Program-made: the position numbers and the translations under genes
Source: Bryobacterales bacterium
GTDB lineage: Bacteria; Acidobacteriota; Terriglobia; Bryobacterales; Bryobacteraceae
DNA: 64,000 nucleotides
Assembly (NCBI GenBank): GCA_016713735.1
Contig: JADJOP010000002.1
Span: 1-64,000 of the forward strand
Direction: 5' to 3'
Shown here: positions 1 through 10,486 of the stretch, piece after piece
Numbering within the stretch: the stretch's first letter is position 1
Layout: each line of letters begins with the position of its first letter
Notes under the pieces: generated by a model
Seen by the model: only the letters and a program-made list of their open reading frames with translations
Told to the model about the DNA's origin: nothing
Databases searched by the model: none

Positions 1-1431
1 CGCCCGGACCACGGTATTCCCATCGGCCTGATTCGGACGGAAGATCCACGTCAGATCAAACATCTCCGCCCGCTGCAATCCAGCTGTACGCATGAGATGC
101 ATGCTTGCCGAGTTGCTCGTTGTCGAGGTCGTCGAATCCAGCCGGATGATGCCGGGATGGTTTCCAGTTCGCCGGTCAATTCCGAGGAGGTGCCGATCCC
201 CCCTGCTGCCAACCGGTGTCCCGATGCTGGAAGCGATGGTCTTATCGCCGCTGAGGAAGTCGTCCACATCGCCACCCTGCTCACGTCGGGAGCGCCGGCG
301 CCACCGAACCGCCACCGCCCGTGCCGCAGAACCCGCGGCGCTTTCCAGCCGCGTGCCATCCGCGCTCACCTGCACGCACTGGCCGGCCATCCAGACGCTC
401 TGGTTCGTGCCGCCCTTTGTCAGCCCCAACACGCCCGAAGTGATCTGCGCCGCGTCATGCCCATGGCCATGGCCCTCGCTGCTGGTCACCATCCAGGCGC
501 CGCCACCGTTGTAATACCAGAATCCACCATTCGTTGTATCCACATACGTGTCCCGCCCGGCCATACACGCGCCGCTCGGCGTCCCGGAGCCCGTCAGACA
601 CATCGGAACCACCGCGTCCTCCACAGACACGGTAGTCCCCGTCGAGCCACACGCCATTACCTTCCACCAGATCCGCCACCGCCGTAATTGTCTAATCCAT
701 ACACGCTACCGCTCCGACTGATGAACGAGGTCTGCCCCATCCACTCACTTGCACACGCTGGCTGATTCGATAGTCCAACGAACCGCCTCCGCTGAAGAAT
801 TTCGTCCGGTTGGAGAAGAGCTCGTTGTCCACCAGTCCGTTATTCGCCGAATCCACCAAGGACGCGCCCCGGAATCGAGCGTTGTCATACCTCCCGATCC
901 GTCTCCGCTCGTCATCCCAGGAATCTCGTTTGCTCCGAAGGCCGAGCCATAACCAGAATCCGCCGTCGGAAAGGCCGCCCATTTGCTGGACGGAGAACTT
1001 CAGCCTCTGACTCACCTGCTGGCCATAAGTCAGGTTGCCTACATAAGACTGGCGCCAGGACGAACTGCTCTCCTGAGAACTACCAACAACCGGTCCTTTG
1101 TTGAAATACGTTCCGCTGGCCATCATACTGCCGCCCAGTTCCTTGCGGTTCCACGACTTGAACCCGCCCGACCCGCCCGAAAATGTCGATGTCATCGTGT
1201 CGTATTTCGCGGCTGCCGCGCTGGCGCTCAGCGTGTTGTTGTATATGCCGTTGACCAGCGCCCATGGACGAAGCCCCGTGCTCTCCGTCATCGGCGTCGA
1301 GACTGAGTCTCTCGCTGACGGTTGGCCGGTGCCTGGTCTCAAACTCCCCGGACCAACAAATTGGGCCCACATCAAGCCGCTGAGGATCAAGGGATGCAAA
1401 CCGCGAACAAAAATGATTTCACTGGACGCAT
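1..1431 (-). CDS. Secreted surface protein of unknown function, 3' end outside window, frameshifted
   Basis: The gene reads leftwards and runs off the window. The best start is the ATG at 1431: residues MRPVKSFLFAVCIP join, after one missing C near 1392, to LILSGLMWAQ, which makes a normal signal peptide. The mature part is Ser/Gly/Asn-rich with alternating hydrophobic residues (for example SLDYRISQRVQVSGW), which suggests beta structure. Near 745 the frame changes, giving QTSFISRSGSVYGLDNYGGG, and it changes again near 665. From there to base 1 the frame is open and contains a fibre-like stretch (HPGIIRLDSTTSTTSNS, then FDLTWIFRPNQADGNTVVR) of the kind seen in surface or tail-fibre-like proteins. 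I do not recognise the family. At least three indels are needed to read it as one protein. Confidence 0.55.
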
Positions 1432-1509
1432 GGATAGTCCTTTTCTTGCACGCAACCCCACCATGACATTGCTACGGTCCCGGAGCCATGCGTTATGAAC
1501 CCAATGCGG

Positions 1510-3287
1510 CCGTAATCCGTCCGTAAGGATTTGAGCGGAGTCAAGGCTAGGCCGATGGAATGGGACGGGGATGGAGAAGGGGGCGGGCTTCTAGGCGCAC
1601 CCAATGGGTGCAGACGTGCTGGCGAAACTGGCATGGGTTTGAAATCGAAGCGATCGCGGGCCGAAGAGGAGTTCCTGTTTGAGATCGACCCGGAGCCATT
1701 GGGAGGTGCGTGACGGCGCTGGGCGGGCTGCCGTTGTTCCTGCGGGCGGTGCGCAGTTTGGATGTGCCCGGCAGCGTGAAGCGGCATTTGCGGCTGAAAC
1801 AACGCGAACGGGGCTTGGACGAAGCGGCTTACGTGGAGAGTTTCCTGACGTTGAACGCGGTGAGTGGGGATTGCCTGGAGGATTTCGACCAGTTGCGGGA
1901 AGCGCCTGACGTGACGCAGATGGCGGGATACACGATGCCGAGCGCGGAGGCGGCGCGGAAGTTTCTGTACCGGTTTCACGAAGATGGTCTGATCGAGCAA
2001 GCGCAGCGGGAACTGGGAGGACCGGTGAGCTATACCCCGGAGGAAAGTGCGCCGTTGCTTGCTTTGGCGCAGGTCAATCAGGATGTGGTGCGGGAGTTGG
2101 GCCGCCGCTGCGCCGAGCACAAGATCGCCACGGTTGACCTGGACTCGACGATCATCGAGAGCTGGAAGAAGGAAGCCAAGCGAACCTACGAAGGGGTGAC
2201 CGGCTACCACTCGATGCTGGCCTTGTGGGCGGAGATGAACGTGGTGTTGGCCGACGAGTTCCGGGACGGCAACCTGCCGGCGCAGCAGCAACCGTTGCGG
2301 GTGGCGCGGAGGGTCTTTGCCGCGCTACCGGAGACCGTGGGCGAGTATTACTTCCGTGGCGACTCGGCGTGCGAGGAGGAGGGGCTGTTGACGTGGTTGC
2401 GGAACGAGCAACGGCCGGATGGACCACAAGGCTTCATCGGTTTTGCGGTGAGCGCGCGCATGAACCCAGCGCTGCGGGAAGAGATTCTAGCCACGCCGGA
2501 GGAGCACTGGCAGCCTTACCACCCGGACAGCCAGGCCATCAAGGAGTGCGCGCAGGTGGACTATTTTCCCGAAGAGACCGCGGAGAACCACTACCGGGAG
2601 CCGCTGCGTACAATCGCCATCCGGATTCGCCACAAGCAAGGGAACTGTTTGCAGGCGGGGAGGCGGCGAAGCACTTTGCGGTGCGGACCAATCTCTGGGA
2701 TTGGAAACCGAAGCGGCGGCTGGAGTGGCATCGCGAGAAGGCCGGCTCGATTGAGGCGGCGCATGCGGTGATCAAGAACGAACTGGCCGGCGGGGTGCTG
2801 CCGTGCGCCCGCTTCGGGTCCAACGCGGCCTGGCTGCGCTTGGCCGTGCTGACCTTCAATGTGTTGACGGCGATGAAGCGCACGGCGCTGCCTGCGGAGT
2901 TGCTCACGGCGCGGCCCAAGCGGCTGCGGTTTCTGATCTTGAATACGCCCGGTAAATTGGTGCGCCATGCCAGGCAGGTCGTGCATCGCCTGACACGAGG
3001 TCTGAGCCGCTTCAGCAACTGGAATGGCGCCTTGCGCCTGCTGCCGTTGCCCACTTGAGGCCGCCAGACTCATCCTCGCGGCTGGACGGATGTTACGCGA
3101 TTCGAGGTTTGTCGCACGGGCTTGAAGTGTGCCCACTTAAGTCATTGACTGGCGACAACAAGTCAAAACCAGCTCTTTCGACGCCCATCCAACTGCCGAA
3201 CTCTAACAACCAGGCCGAGGCCAGCCTCAGCCATCCATTCCTCGGGCCCCCGGCACGCCCTCGACTCTCCTTACGGACGGATTACGG
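1510..3287 (+). mobile_element. Complete IS1380-family insertion sequence with TIRs and 5-bp target duplication
   Basis: The ends are a perfect 20-bp inverted repeat: CCGTAATCCGTCCGTAAGGA at 1510-1529 and its reverse complement at 3268-3287. Both are flanked by the same 5 bases, TGCGG (1505-1509 and 3288-3292), which is a direct target duplication of the length expected for this family. The element is 1778 bp and carries one transposase gene. It sits about 75 bases upstream of the start of the leftmost secreted-protein gene and probably separates it from its promoter. Confidence 0.93.
1633..3058 (+). CDS. IS1380-family DDE transposase, two frameshifts
   Basis: Starts at ATG 1633 (MGLKSKRSRAEEEF). 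The frame moves near 1705, where it continues VTALGGLPLFLRAVRSLD, and again near 2640-2690, where it continues AAKHFAVRTNLWDWKPKRR. Ends at TGA 3058; about 475 aa when the frames are joined, normal for the family. The DDE residues are visible: D in VDLDSTIIES, D in YFRGDSACEE, and E in the C-terminal REKAGSIEAAHAVIKNEL segment. Because the terminal repeats and target duplication are intact, the element looks recent, so the two frame changes may be sequence errors rather than decay. Confidence 0.85.
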
Positions 3288-3410
3288 TGCGGCCTCTACA
3301 CTGCGACGCATGTTACTGTAGAGCTTGTCCCATGTAGCGGCGCGAGCGTGGACACCTGATTTCACAGTCTCGCGGGCCCATCCTGATTCAAACAAACCGC
3401 GACGATTTTG

Positions 3411-3440
3411 TTGGATTGCCGCAAAACGCCCTCGTATAAT
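3411..3440 (+). promoter_or_regulatory. Sigma-70-like promoter of the 1.8-kb IS transposase
   Basis: TTGGAT at 3411-3416, an 18-base spacer and a perfect TATAAT at 3435-3440, five bases before the transposase ATG at 3446. The same sequence is present in copies B and C. With so short a distance the transcript would be leaderless or nearly so. Confidence 0.5.
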
Positions 3441-3445
3441 TGTGT

Positions 3446-4938
3446 ATGTTCGCTGAGCAGTTGTTGCTCACCCTGCCCCCGCTTCTCCCCGAACAAGAGC
3501 CCTTGCAGCCGCCGGTGCCGACCGTGCTGGGCCCGGTCGACTACCGCACGTGGCGCCAACGTCTGGAGCGCATCGACGAGATTCTCAACCGCAGCCGCGT
3601 GGAAGAAGTCTTCGTGCGGCTGTGTGTGCAGCGCCGTCTGGCTCGCCCCGAGCCGCTGTGCGACGGAGACCGCTTGCTGCTGCAGCGCATGGCAGCCACC
3701 GCGCTACGAGCCTCGATTGCGCGCACGCTCACCAGTGATTCCTACCGCGAGTTCTCCACGCGGCTGGCCGACTCGCCCTTGCTGCAGTGGTTCTGCCGGC
3801 TGAGCCGGTTGGGCACAGTGCAGATCCCTGGCAAGAGCCACCTGCAGCGCTACCAGGAGATGGTGGACGAAAGCGGGTTGCGCGAGGTGGTGGGCACGCT
3901 GTTGGAGTCGGCGGCAAGCGCGGACGGGCCGCTGGAGTTGGCCGAACCGGCGGAGTTGGAGACGCAGTTTCTCGACTCAACCTGCGTGGAGCTGAACATC
4001 CACTACCCCACCGACTGGGTGCTGTTGCGCGACGGAGTGCGGACACTGATGAAGGCGACCATCCTGATCCGCAAGCACGGATTGAAGACGCGGATGCGGG
4101 AGCCGAAGGCGTTTCTGCGGCAGATGAACAAGCTGTCCATGGAGATGGCCAAGCACTCACGGCGCTCCTCCAACCGCAAGGCGCGCAAGAAGACGCTACG
4201 GGCGATGAAGCGGCTGACCAAGACGGCAATGGCGCACGCCAGCCGGCATCGGAAGCTGCTGCTGAATCACTGGGCCGGGACGAGCCTGAGTGAGAAACAG
4301 GCGATGCGCATCGGCGAACGCATGGCGGTGATGCTGGAGCGATTGCCGTATGCGTTGCGGCAAGCGCACGAGCGGATCATCGGTGGCCGTCTGGTCGCCA
4401 ACGAGGAGGAAGATCCTGAGTTTGTACGAGGGCCACGCGGCGGTGTATGTGCGGGGCAAGGCCGGAGCCGAGGTGGAGTTCGGATCGCAATTGCTGCTGG
4501 CCGAGGCCGAGGTGGGTTGATCGCCGATTGGGAGTTGGTGTGCGGCAATCCGGAGCACGACACAGCGCTGTTGCGGCGGAGCCTGGAGCGGACGGCGGCG
4601 AGGTCGGTGAAGACGGTGGTGGGCGACCGGAACTTCGACAGCCAGACCAGCCGCGAGTGGTTGCGCGAGCGGAAGATCGAGAACGCCATTGCGCCGCGGG
4701 ATGCATCGTTGCTGCGCGCGCGGCTGCGCGATGCGCGGTTCGCCGCGCTGCAACAGCGGCGGGCGCAGACCGAGGCGCGGATTGCGATCTTCAAAACGGC
4801 TTTCTCGGAGCGCCGCTGTTGGCCAGGGGCATGAAGCGCAGGCGCGGCAGGTGGCCTGGTGCGTGCTGGCGCGCAACCTGTGGCTGCTGGCCGGGCTGCC
4901 GCGCAAGGGGGCAGGAGCAAGTTCCGAAAGCATCCTGA
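3446..4938 (+). CDS. ISNCY-like DDE transposase, copy A (frameshifted)
   Basis: Starts at MFAEQLLLTLPP and should be about 497 aa, judged from the copy C length. Visible features are D in FLDSTCVELNIHYPTD, D in KTVVGDRNFDS, and the C-terminal helix with E (HEAQARQVAWCVL). A Lys/Arg-rich insertion of about 60 residues lies between the first two. Compared with copies B and C, this copy has an extra G near 4408, a base missing near 4510, an A missing in the run near 4795, a G missing near 4828 and an extra G near 4908. Each indel is in or beside a short homopolymer. The consensus of the three copies is an intact gene. Confidence 0.85.
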
Positions 4939-5143
4939 GCGGAAAGCCACATCTTCTTCCCACAGACTGCAAGCCGTCAGCGTCGCGGCGTGGCTGGCGG
5001 CATCTCCGGACACGTCTGGATCGCACCGAAAGCGTCGAAGGCTCCATCCTTGTGCCCCAATCAACGCAAGCCGCCGCACGCAAGATACTGCTCACGCCAA
5101 ATCGCCGGAATACGGGACGCGCTCTACTGTAGGTCGTTTGCCG

Positions 5144-6335
5144 ATGGCCCTTGACACAACCGCCCGCCCACCGCGTATCGCGGTCGTTACTCCTAATTTC
5201 CCAATTAGCACCGATCCCTACCGCGGCATTCCCCTCTATCACACCGTCGCTCAACTGGACCGCCTCGCCACCGTCGAGGTCTTTGTCCCTCTCGCCGTTT
5301 ATCCGCCCGTCTCCTGGCTCCAGCCCATGAGCTACGTCTACCGCCGCGCCGATCCAGCCTCGCAGCCGGCCGGCGTCCGCGTCCACTACTGCGAATACTC
5401 CGCCCTGCCCCGCCTCACCCGCCCTTTCAACGGGCGCCTCGCCGCCAATCGCCTGATCGGCCCCGTCCGCGCTTTTCAACCCGACATTATCCTCGCCTAT
5501 TGGCTCTATCCGGAAGGCTACGCCGCCTGCCTCACTGCCCGTAAACTCGGCGTCCCCATCGTCGTCGGCTCGCGCGGTACCGATCTCCGGCCTCGGACCC
5601 CCTTCACCACCAGAGGTGTCCGCAAGGTGCTTGCACAGGCGGCCGGGTCACTCACCGTGAGTAGCGAACTCCGCCAGCGCGCACTGGAACTCGGAGCACC
5701 CGCCGATCGAATCCACGTCATTCTCAATGGCTGCGACTCCAGTATCTTCGCCCTTGGCAGCCGCACTAGCGCCAGGCACGCGCTCGGCCTCAACCCCGAT
5801 TCCGAAATCATCCTCTTTGCCGGCCATCTCATCCCCGTCAAGGGCGTGAAGGATCTCCTCGCCGCTGCCATCTCGCTGGCCGTCCGCCGCCCGAAACTTG
5901 AGCTGGTTTTCGTCGGGGAGGGCCACCAGCAAGCCGAACTTCAGGCCACCCTAACCCAGTCCGGCAGCACGCTGCCTGTCCACTTTACCGGCTCCTGCCC
6001 CCCCCCGCCACGTCGCCCGCTGGATGCACGCCTGCAACGTCTTCTGCCTGCCCAGCCTCAACGAGGGCTGCCCTAACGTGGTCATTGAAGCCCTATCGGC
6101 CGGCCGGCTCGTGGTTGCCAGCTCCGTTGGAGCGATACCCGACCTCGTGGACCAAAGCCGCGGCGAACTCACCCCGCCTCAGAACCCGGATGCTCTCGCC
6201 GCCGCCCTGGAACGGACACTGAACCGCGAATGGAGAGACGACGCTCTTTCCGCCTCCATGCAGCGCGGCTGGGACACTGTGGCGCAGGAAACGCTGGCAG
6301 TCTGCCAGACCGCTCTCTTCGGCGGCCGGCGCTAA
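5144..6335 (+). CDS. Family-4 glycosyltransferase (EPS assembly), one frameshift
   Basis: Starts at ATG 5144 (MALDTTARPPRIAVVTPNFP), just after IS copy A. It has the GT-B fold layout: an N-terminal acceptor domain with VVGSRGTDLRPR, then SLTVSSELRQRALELGA, a donor-domain start LFAGHLIPVKGVKDLL, and the donor-binding stretch NVFCLPSLNEGCPNVVIEAL with the E-x7-E pattern. The frame breaks in a run of nine C at 5998-6006 and resumes in another frame (RHVARWMHACNVFCLP). Joined length is about 397 aa, normal for GT4. The gene at 32213 is a diverged paralogue with the same N-terminal motifs. It probably adds a sugar to the lipid-linked EPS repeat unit at the cytoplasmic face. Confidence 0.85.
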
Positions 6336-7496
6336 ATGCTGATCCTCCTCGCTGCTTTCGCCGTCCTTCTGCTGGCCGGCTCCCTCTTCCCCTGGAGCTT
6401 CGTCTCCGGACCGCCCTTGAGCCATGCCGTCGGGCGCCTGCTCAACGGCTGGGAACAATCCGTCAGGAGCACCGGACTCCGGGATATTCTGATCAATCTC
6501 GTCATCTACATCCCCATCGGATTCACCGGCTTTCTGTGGCGCGGTTGGCGCTCCCGGCTCACACACCTCGGTTGCCCGCTGCTCGCCGGCGCACTGCTCT
6601 CTTTCACCGTGGAGACTCTCCAGAGCTATGTGCCGGGCCGGATGCCCGGCCTTACCGATGTAGTCTGCAACACCATCAGCACGGCCCTCGGGCTGGCCCT
6701 GGCCGCCATGTTCCAGGTGGTCATCGAGGCCCATCACCTGGAGAGGCGGCGCGAACACACGTTTCAGTTCTCCTCCGCCGTGCTGCTGCTCGCCCTCTGG
6801 ATTTCCAGCCTCGCCTGGCCGGACCGTATCTTTGGCCTGGGCATGGTGCCCCGGCTGAGAGCCCTTCTTCATCCCGGCTCGTGGGCGCCGCTCGAAAGCC
6901 TCAACGGGGCGATGCCCTGGTTGTTGGCGGGCTGCCTCCTCACTGTGATCGTCGGCGCCAGTCTCCCCCGCTGGTGGCTCTGGACTCTGCTGCCCGCTGT
7001 GCTCGGCCTCATGCTCGCATCGCCCGGCCATCCGCTTACCTGGTCCTATATGAGTGGTGCCGTAGCCGCGGTCGGCGTCTTCTCTCTGCTACCCGAGAAC
7101 CGGCGCATCACCAACTCCGCACTGGCTTGGGCCTGGCTGCTCTGGCTGGTGCTCGACGGCCTTCGTCCCTACGTTCTTTCCACTGAGGCCCAGCCTTTTG
7201 GATGGGTCTTGTTCCGCGAGCTGCTAAGCGCCGCCTGGATGCCCGGTATCGGCGTATTCCTGCGCAAAACCTGGACTTACGGCGCCGCGTTCTGGCTTCT
7301 TTCGCATACCAGATACGGCCGCCCCGCTTCGCTCGCCATCACAGCCGTTACCGTCACTGCCGTTGAGGCGGCGCAATGCTGGATCCCTGGCCGGACGGCC
7401 GGCATCACCGACCTGGCCATCGCACTCTTGGCGGCTTCCCTGCTCTGGTTGGTGGATCTCCGCTTCGCCCGCCGCAATTGTCCGCCAACTGCTTGA
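6336..7496 (+). CDS. VanZ-like polytopic membrane protein with two VanZ units
   Basis: The start codon directly follows the stop of the glycosyltransferase (TAAATG), so the two are co-transcribed. The protein is 386 aa and almost entirely hydrophobic, with roughly nine or ten membrane segments. Two regions carry the VanZ signature: residues ~50-125 (DILINLVIYIPIGF, then ETLQSYVPGRMPGLTDVVCN) and residues ~280-370 (VEAAQCWIPGRTAGITDLAI). VanZ-like proteins are common beside exosortase and EPS genes; their biochemical role is not established. Confidence 0.8.
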   Translation: MLILLAAFAVLLLAGSLFPWSFVSGPPLSHAVGRLLNGWEQSVRSTGLRDILINLVIYIPIGFTGFLWRGWRSRLTHLGCPLLAGALLSFTVETLQSYVPGRMPGLTDVVCNTISTALGLALAAMFQVVIEAHHLERRREHTFQFSSAVLLLALWISSLAWPDRIFGLGMVPRLRALLHPGSWAPLESLNGAMPWLLAGCLLTVIVGASLPRWWLWTLLPAVLGLMLASPGHPLTWSYMSGAVAAVGVFSLLPENRRITNSALAWAWLLWLVLDGLRPYVLSTEAQPFGWVLFRELLSAAWMPGIGVFLRKTWTYGAAFWLLSHTRYGRPASLAITAVTVTAVEAAQCWIPGRTAGITDLAIALLAASLLWLVDLRFARRNCPPTA

Positions 7497-7635
7497 ATTT
7501 ATGGCAATCAGGAAGTTTGCAATAATTGTGAGCGTACCCATGGAGCGCCAAGTCACTCGCCGAGACTGTTTGAGAATGCCGCCCTGTGCTGGTGAGCCAG
7601 CGCTGAACAGCAATGAATGTTGAGGAGTTCCCCCC

Positions 7636-8505
7636 TTGTCGATGACTGCGAAACAGATCCCGTCTTTCTTGGTGAGAACGGCCATTCTCGCCCTACTCCT
7701 GGCCGTTCTGTTCTGGAACGTGCTGTTCAAGATGGTGGACGAATGGTTCCGGTTAGAGGAGATGGGCCACGGCCTGTTCGTGCCCGTCGTCGTGGGCTGG
7801 GTCATCTGGACGCAAAGGGAGAAGCTGCTGCAGATTCCCATCCGGCCATCGTGGACGGGTTGAGTTGTGGTGCTCCTGGCGATTGCCCAGTTAGTGGTGG
7901 CCGAACTGGGGGCTGAGTATTTTCTCGCCAGAACCGCCTTTATTGTCGGCCTGATCGGCATCATTCTGCTCACCGCCGGTACAGCCATGCTGCGGGCGCT
8001 CGTCTTCCCGCTGGTGCTGCTCTGCTTTATGGTTCGCTGGCCCACAATCGTCTACAGCCAGATCACGTTTCCGCTTCAGTTATTGGCCACACAAGTGGCG
8101 GAGATCGGATTGGGTATCGTCGGCATCGCCGTTCTGCGGGACGGCAACATCCTGGAACTGCCCAGCCAGAGACTCTCCGTCGTGGAGGCGTGTTCCGGCA
8201 TCCGCTCCCTGCTCTCTCTCACCTTCTTGTCCCTGATCTACGGCTACGCGTTCGACAAGCGCCTCTGGCTGCGAGTTGCCCTCTTCTTTTCCACCATCCC
8301 CATCGCCATCACCGCCAACGCTTTTCGCGTCACCATTACAGGCATACTGAGCGAGTATAAGCGGGAGTGGTCAGAGGGGATTTATCATAGTCTTGAAGGC
8401 TGGGTTATCTTCATGATTGCACTCACTGCTCTGGTGATTCTCCATCGCACCCTGGATCTGACAAGCCACTGGCGAAAGAGCGCAGCGCCCGGGGAGACCG
8501 TCTGA
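7636..8505 (+). CDS. Exosortase, interrupted by an in-frame TGA
   Basis: A multi-pass membrane cysteine transpeptidase-like protein. The catalytic residues of the exosortase family are all visible: Cys in VVEACSGIRSLLSL, Arg in ANAFRVTITGIL and His in YHSLEGWVIF. A start at TTG 7636 is preferred because GAGGAG at 7622-7627 lies 8 bases upstream; ATG 7642 is the alternative. A TGA at 7861-7863 splits the reading frame after RPSWTG, and the same frame continues VVVLLAIAQLVVAELG, so one substitution (for example TGG to TGA) explains it. Joined length is 289 aa, normal for the family. The stop could be an error or a real nonsense mutation. Confidence 0.85.
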
Positions 8506-9287
8506 TGGGCCTCTTCCGCGCGCCCCATTTCCTCGCCGGAGCTGCGTTGCTGCTGGCCACTGCCGTTGCACACCACTCGCTGCAGAGAACCGAATACGTA
8601 CCGCGGCTCAATCCGCTCGCCGGCCTGTCACAAACCGCGGGAGCGTGGCACGGCGTGCGGGATTTCCCGCTGGAAAAAGCAGTGCTGGACGAACTCAAGG
8701 CCGATGGCACTCTGGTCCGCGACTACCAGAACCCGGCTTACACCATGCCCGCCAATCTCTACATCGCGTTTTTCCGCACGCAGCGCACCGGCGTCGCCCC
8801 TCACTCGCCCAAGCACTGCCTGCCGGCCAGCGTCTGGGTGCAGAAGTCCAGCTCGATCGTCAATATCGACGTGCCCGGCTCGCCGCAACCCATCAACGTC
8901 AATCGCTACATCGTCGGCAAGAGCAACTCCAAGAGCCTGGTCTACTACTGGTATCTGACCCCCCATCGCTCTGTCGCCAGTGAGTACATGGCCAAAGTTT
9001 TTCTGGTGGTCGATTGGCTGAAGATGGGCTTGGCCGGCAAGCTCTACAATTTTCAGGACTACCTCAGCTACTACACGATGGGCTCTCAGAGCACCTCCAT
9101 CGTCCACATGAAGCCGCACCTGAAGACGTCGCTGATGCTCACCAAACGCTATCACGACAAGTATCCCGGCTACTCGCGGGCCATTGCGATCAACTATCTC
9201 CAGTACTGGTATGCGTTTCTGCCGCCCGGCCTGCACAGCGCCATTCATACGACCGTGGCGCGGGGCAAGCGCAAACTATTCGGATAG
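8505..9287 (+). CDS. epsI: Exosortase-associated EpsI protein with an unusual C-terminal extension
   Basis: Its ATG overlaps the exosortase stop (TGATG), so the pair is translationally coupled. Residues ~1-165 match the EpsI/DUF3485 domain: one N-terminal membrane segment, then HSPKHCLPASVWV with the family's HSP..CLP motif, and VYYWYLTPHRSVASEYMAKV. EpsI proteins usually end soon after this point with a short Arg/Asp-rich tail. Here about 95 extra residues follow, rich in Tyr and Leu (KLYNFQDYLSYYTMGS, then YLQYWYAFLPPGLHSA). I do not recognise them. They could be a fusion to a fragment of another protein or a lineage-specific domain. Confidence 0.75.
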   Translation: MGLFRAPHFLAGAALLLATAVAHHSLQRTEYVPRLNPLAGLSQTAGAWHGVRDFPLEKAVLDELKADGTLVRDYQNPAYTMPANLYIAFFRTQRTGVAPHSPKHCLPASVWVQKSSSIVNIDVPGSPQPINVNRYIVGKSNSKSLVYYWYLTPHRSVASEYMAKVFLVVDWLKMGLAGKLYNFQDYLSYYTMGSQSTSIVHMKPHLKTSLMLTKRYHDKYPGYSRAIAINYLQYWYAFLPPGLHSAIHTTVARGKRKLFG

Positions 9288-9295
9288 ACGCCACC

Positions 9296-10312
9296 GTGCA
9301 ACTTCCCCGCAACGCACAAATCTGGATGCCCGGCTACCTGAGGGATCGCCTCAGCCCGCGCCTCCACGGGCCGGCCACGGTCTGGTTGAGCATCTGCGAC
9401 CACTACGAGCCCTATTGGCGGAATCAGGACGACGAACTAGCCCGCCAGCGCGTCGCCAGGTGGAGCGCCCTCTGGCCGGAGATCGCATCGCGCCATACTG
9501 ACGACTTCGGCGGCAAGCCGCAATACTGCTTTTTCTACCCGGAGGAGGAGTACCGTCCCTGGCTGCTCGACTCGCTCGCGGCCATGGTTCACGACGGCCT
9601 GGGTGACGTGGAAATCCATCTCCACCACGACAACGACACTGAGAGCGCCTTCCTGGACCGCATGGGCGCCTTCCTCGATACGCTGCACACCCGCCACGGC
9701 CTATTGCACCAGGAGAACGGCCGCCCGGTGTTTGCCTTCATTCACGGCAACTGGTGCCTCGATAACAGCCGCCCCGACGGCCGCTGGTGCGGTTTGAACA
9801 ACGAAATTACGCTTCTGCGCCAAATAGGCTGCTATGCTGATCTGACTTTTCCTTCCGGCGCCTCACCCACCCAGCCGCGCACCGTGAACCAGATCTACTA
9901 CGCCGTGGACGATCCAGCCCGCCCGCGTTCCTACGACTTCGGCACGCCGGTAACGCCCGACGGTCGCCAGACCGGCGACCTGCTGATGATTCCCGGCCCC
10001 TTCGGCCTGCGCTGGCGCGGGCGCCTGATGCCGCGGATGGAGGCGGGCGACCTGGCCGGCAACGATCTCTGCACGCCCTATCGCGCCGCCCGCTGGTTGG
10101 ACCTGGCCCCTCGCCTCGGCAATGACATCTTTCTGAAGCTCCACACTCATGGCACGCAGGAGCGCAACTCGCGGGCGCTGCTGGAAGGCGGTGTGGACGA
10201 TCTGTTCCGACACGTTGGCGCCGTCTGCCGCCGGCGCGGCCACCGCCTGCGCTTCGCCACGGCGTGGATCATGCGCAACCGCATTGACGCCATCCGGCTC
10301 GGCGGGCGATAG
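9296..10312 (+). CDS. Polysaccharide-deacetylase-like protein of an EPS cluster, function unproven
   Basis: Start chosen at GTG 9296, 8 bases after the epsI stop; ATG 9326 is an alternative. About 338 aa, soluble, no signal peptide. Conserved-looking His/Asp-rich stretches are spread along the chain: WLSICDHYEPYW, VEIHLHHDND, FAFIHGNWCLDNS, FLKLHTHGTQERN. This resembles a metal-binding beta/alpha-barrel deacetylase or glycoside-hydrolase-like fold found in exopolysaccharide loci. The GNWCLDNSRPDG segment followed by LRQIGCYADLTFPS recalls deacetylase barrels. I infer a role in trimming or deacetylating the polysaccharide; the family name is not certain. Confidence 0.55.
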   Translation: MQLPRNAQIWMPGYLRDRLSPRLHGPATVWLSICDHYEPYWRNQDDELARQRVARWSALWPEIASRHTDDFGGKPQYCFFYPEEEYRPWLLDSLAAMVHDGLGDVEIHLHHDNDTESAFLDRMGAFLDTLHTRHGLLHQENGRPVFAFIHGNWCLDNSRPDGRWCGLNNEITLLRQIGCYADLTFPSGASPTQPRTVNQIYYAVDDPARPRSYDFGTPVTPDGRQTGDLLMIPGPFGLRWRGRLMPRMEAGDLAGNDLCTPYRAARWLDLAPRLGNDIFLKLHTHGTQERNSRALLEGGVDDLFRHVGAVCRRRGHRLRFATAWIMRNRIDAIRLGGR

Positions 10313-10486
10313 ATTTGTGTGCCATCCGAACGGGGCTGTCTTCGGCTGCACCAGTTCACTGAATCGGCCAGCATTCTCTCCCGGTTCTGGAACGAGGGCT
10401 GGTTGGGCTAGTGCCTGGTGGCGGCTAAGCCTGAATCCCGAAGTTGACCGCCAGCAGACGGGCGTGAACCCTGCGACAACTGAGGG

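Larger units (their letters stand above)
3321..5124 (+). mobile_element. 1.8-kb insertion sequence, copy A (ISNCY-like), 7-bp target duplication
   Basis: This is the first of three near-identical copies. The left end GAGCTTGTCCC and right end GGGACGCGCTC form an imperfect inverted repeat (shared pattern GAGC..GTCCC, then CGGCG further in). It is flanked by TACTGTA at 3314-3320 and 5125-5131, a clear target duplication. The right end lies 19 bases before the start codon of the downstream glycosyltransferase, so the native promoter of that gene has been displaced. The family is called ISNCY-like from the transposase only. Confidence 0.92.

Noticed and set aside
10431..10453. Left terminal repeat of the second IS1380 element (CCTGAATCCCGAAGTTGACC)
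   Set aside because: The sequence looks like a family end, but no matching right end was found, so the boundary is not supported.
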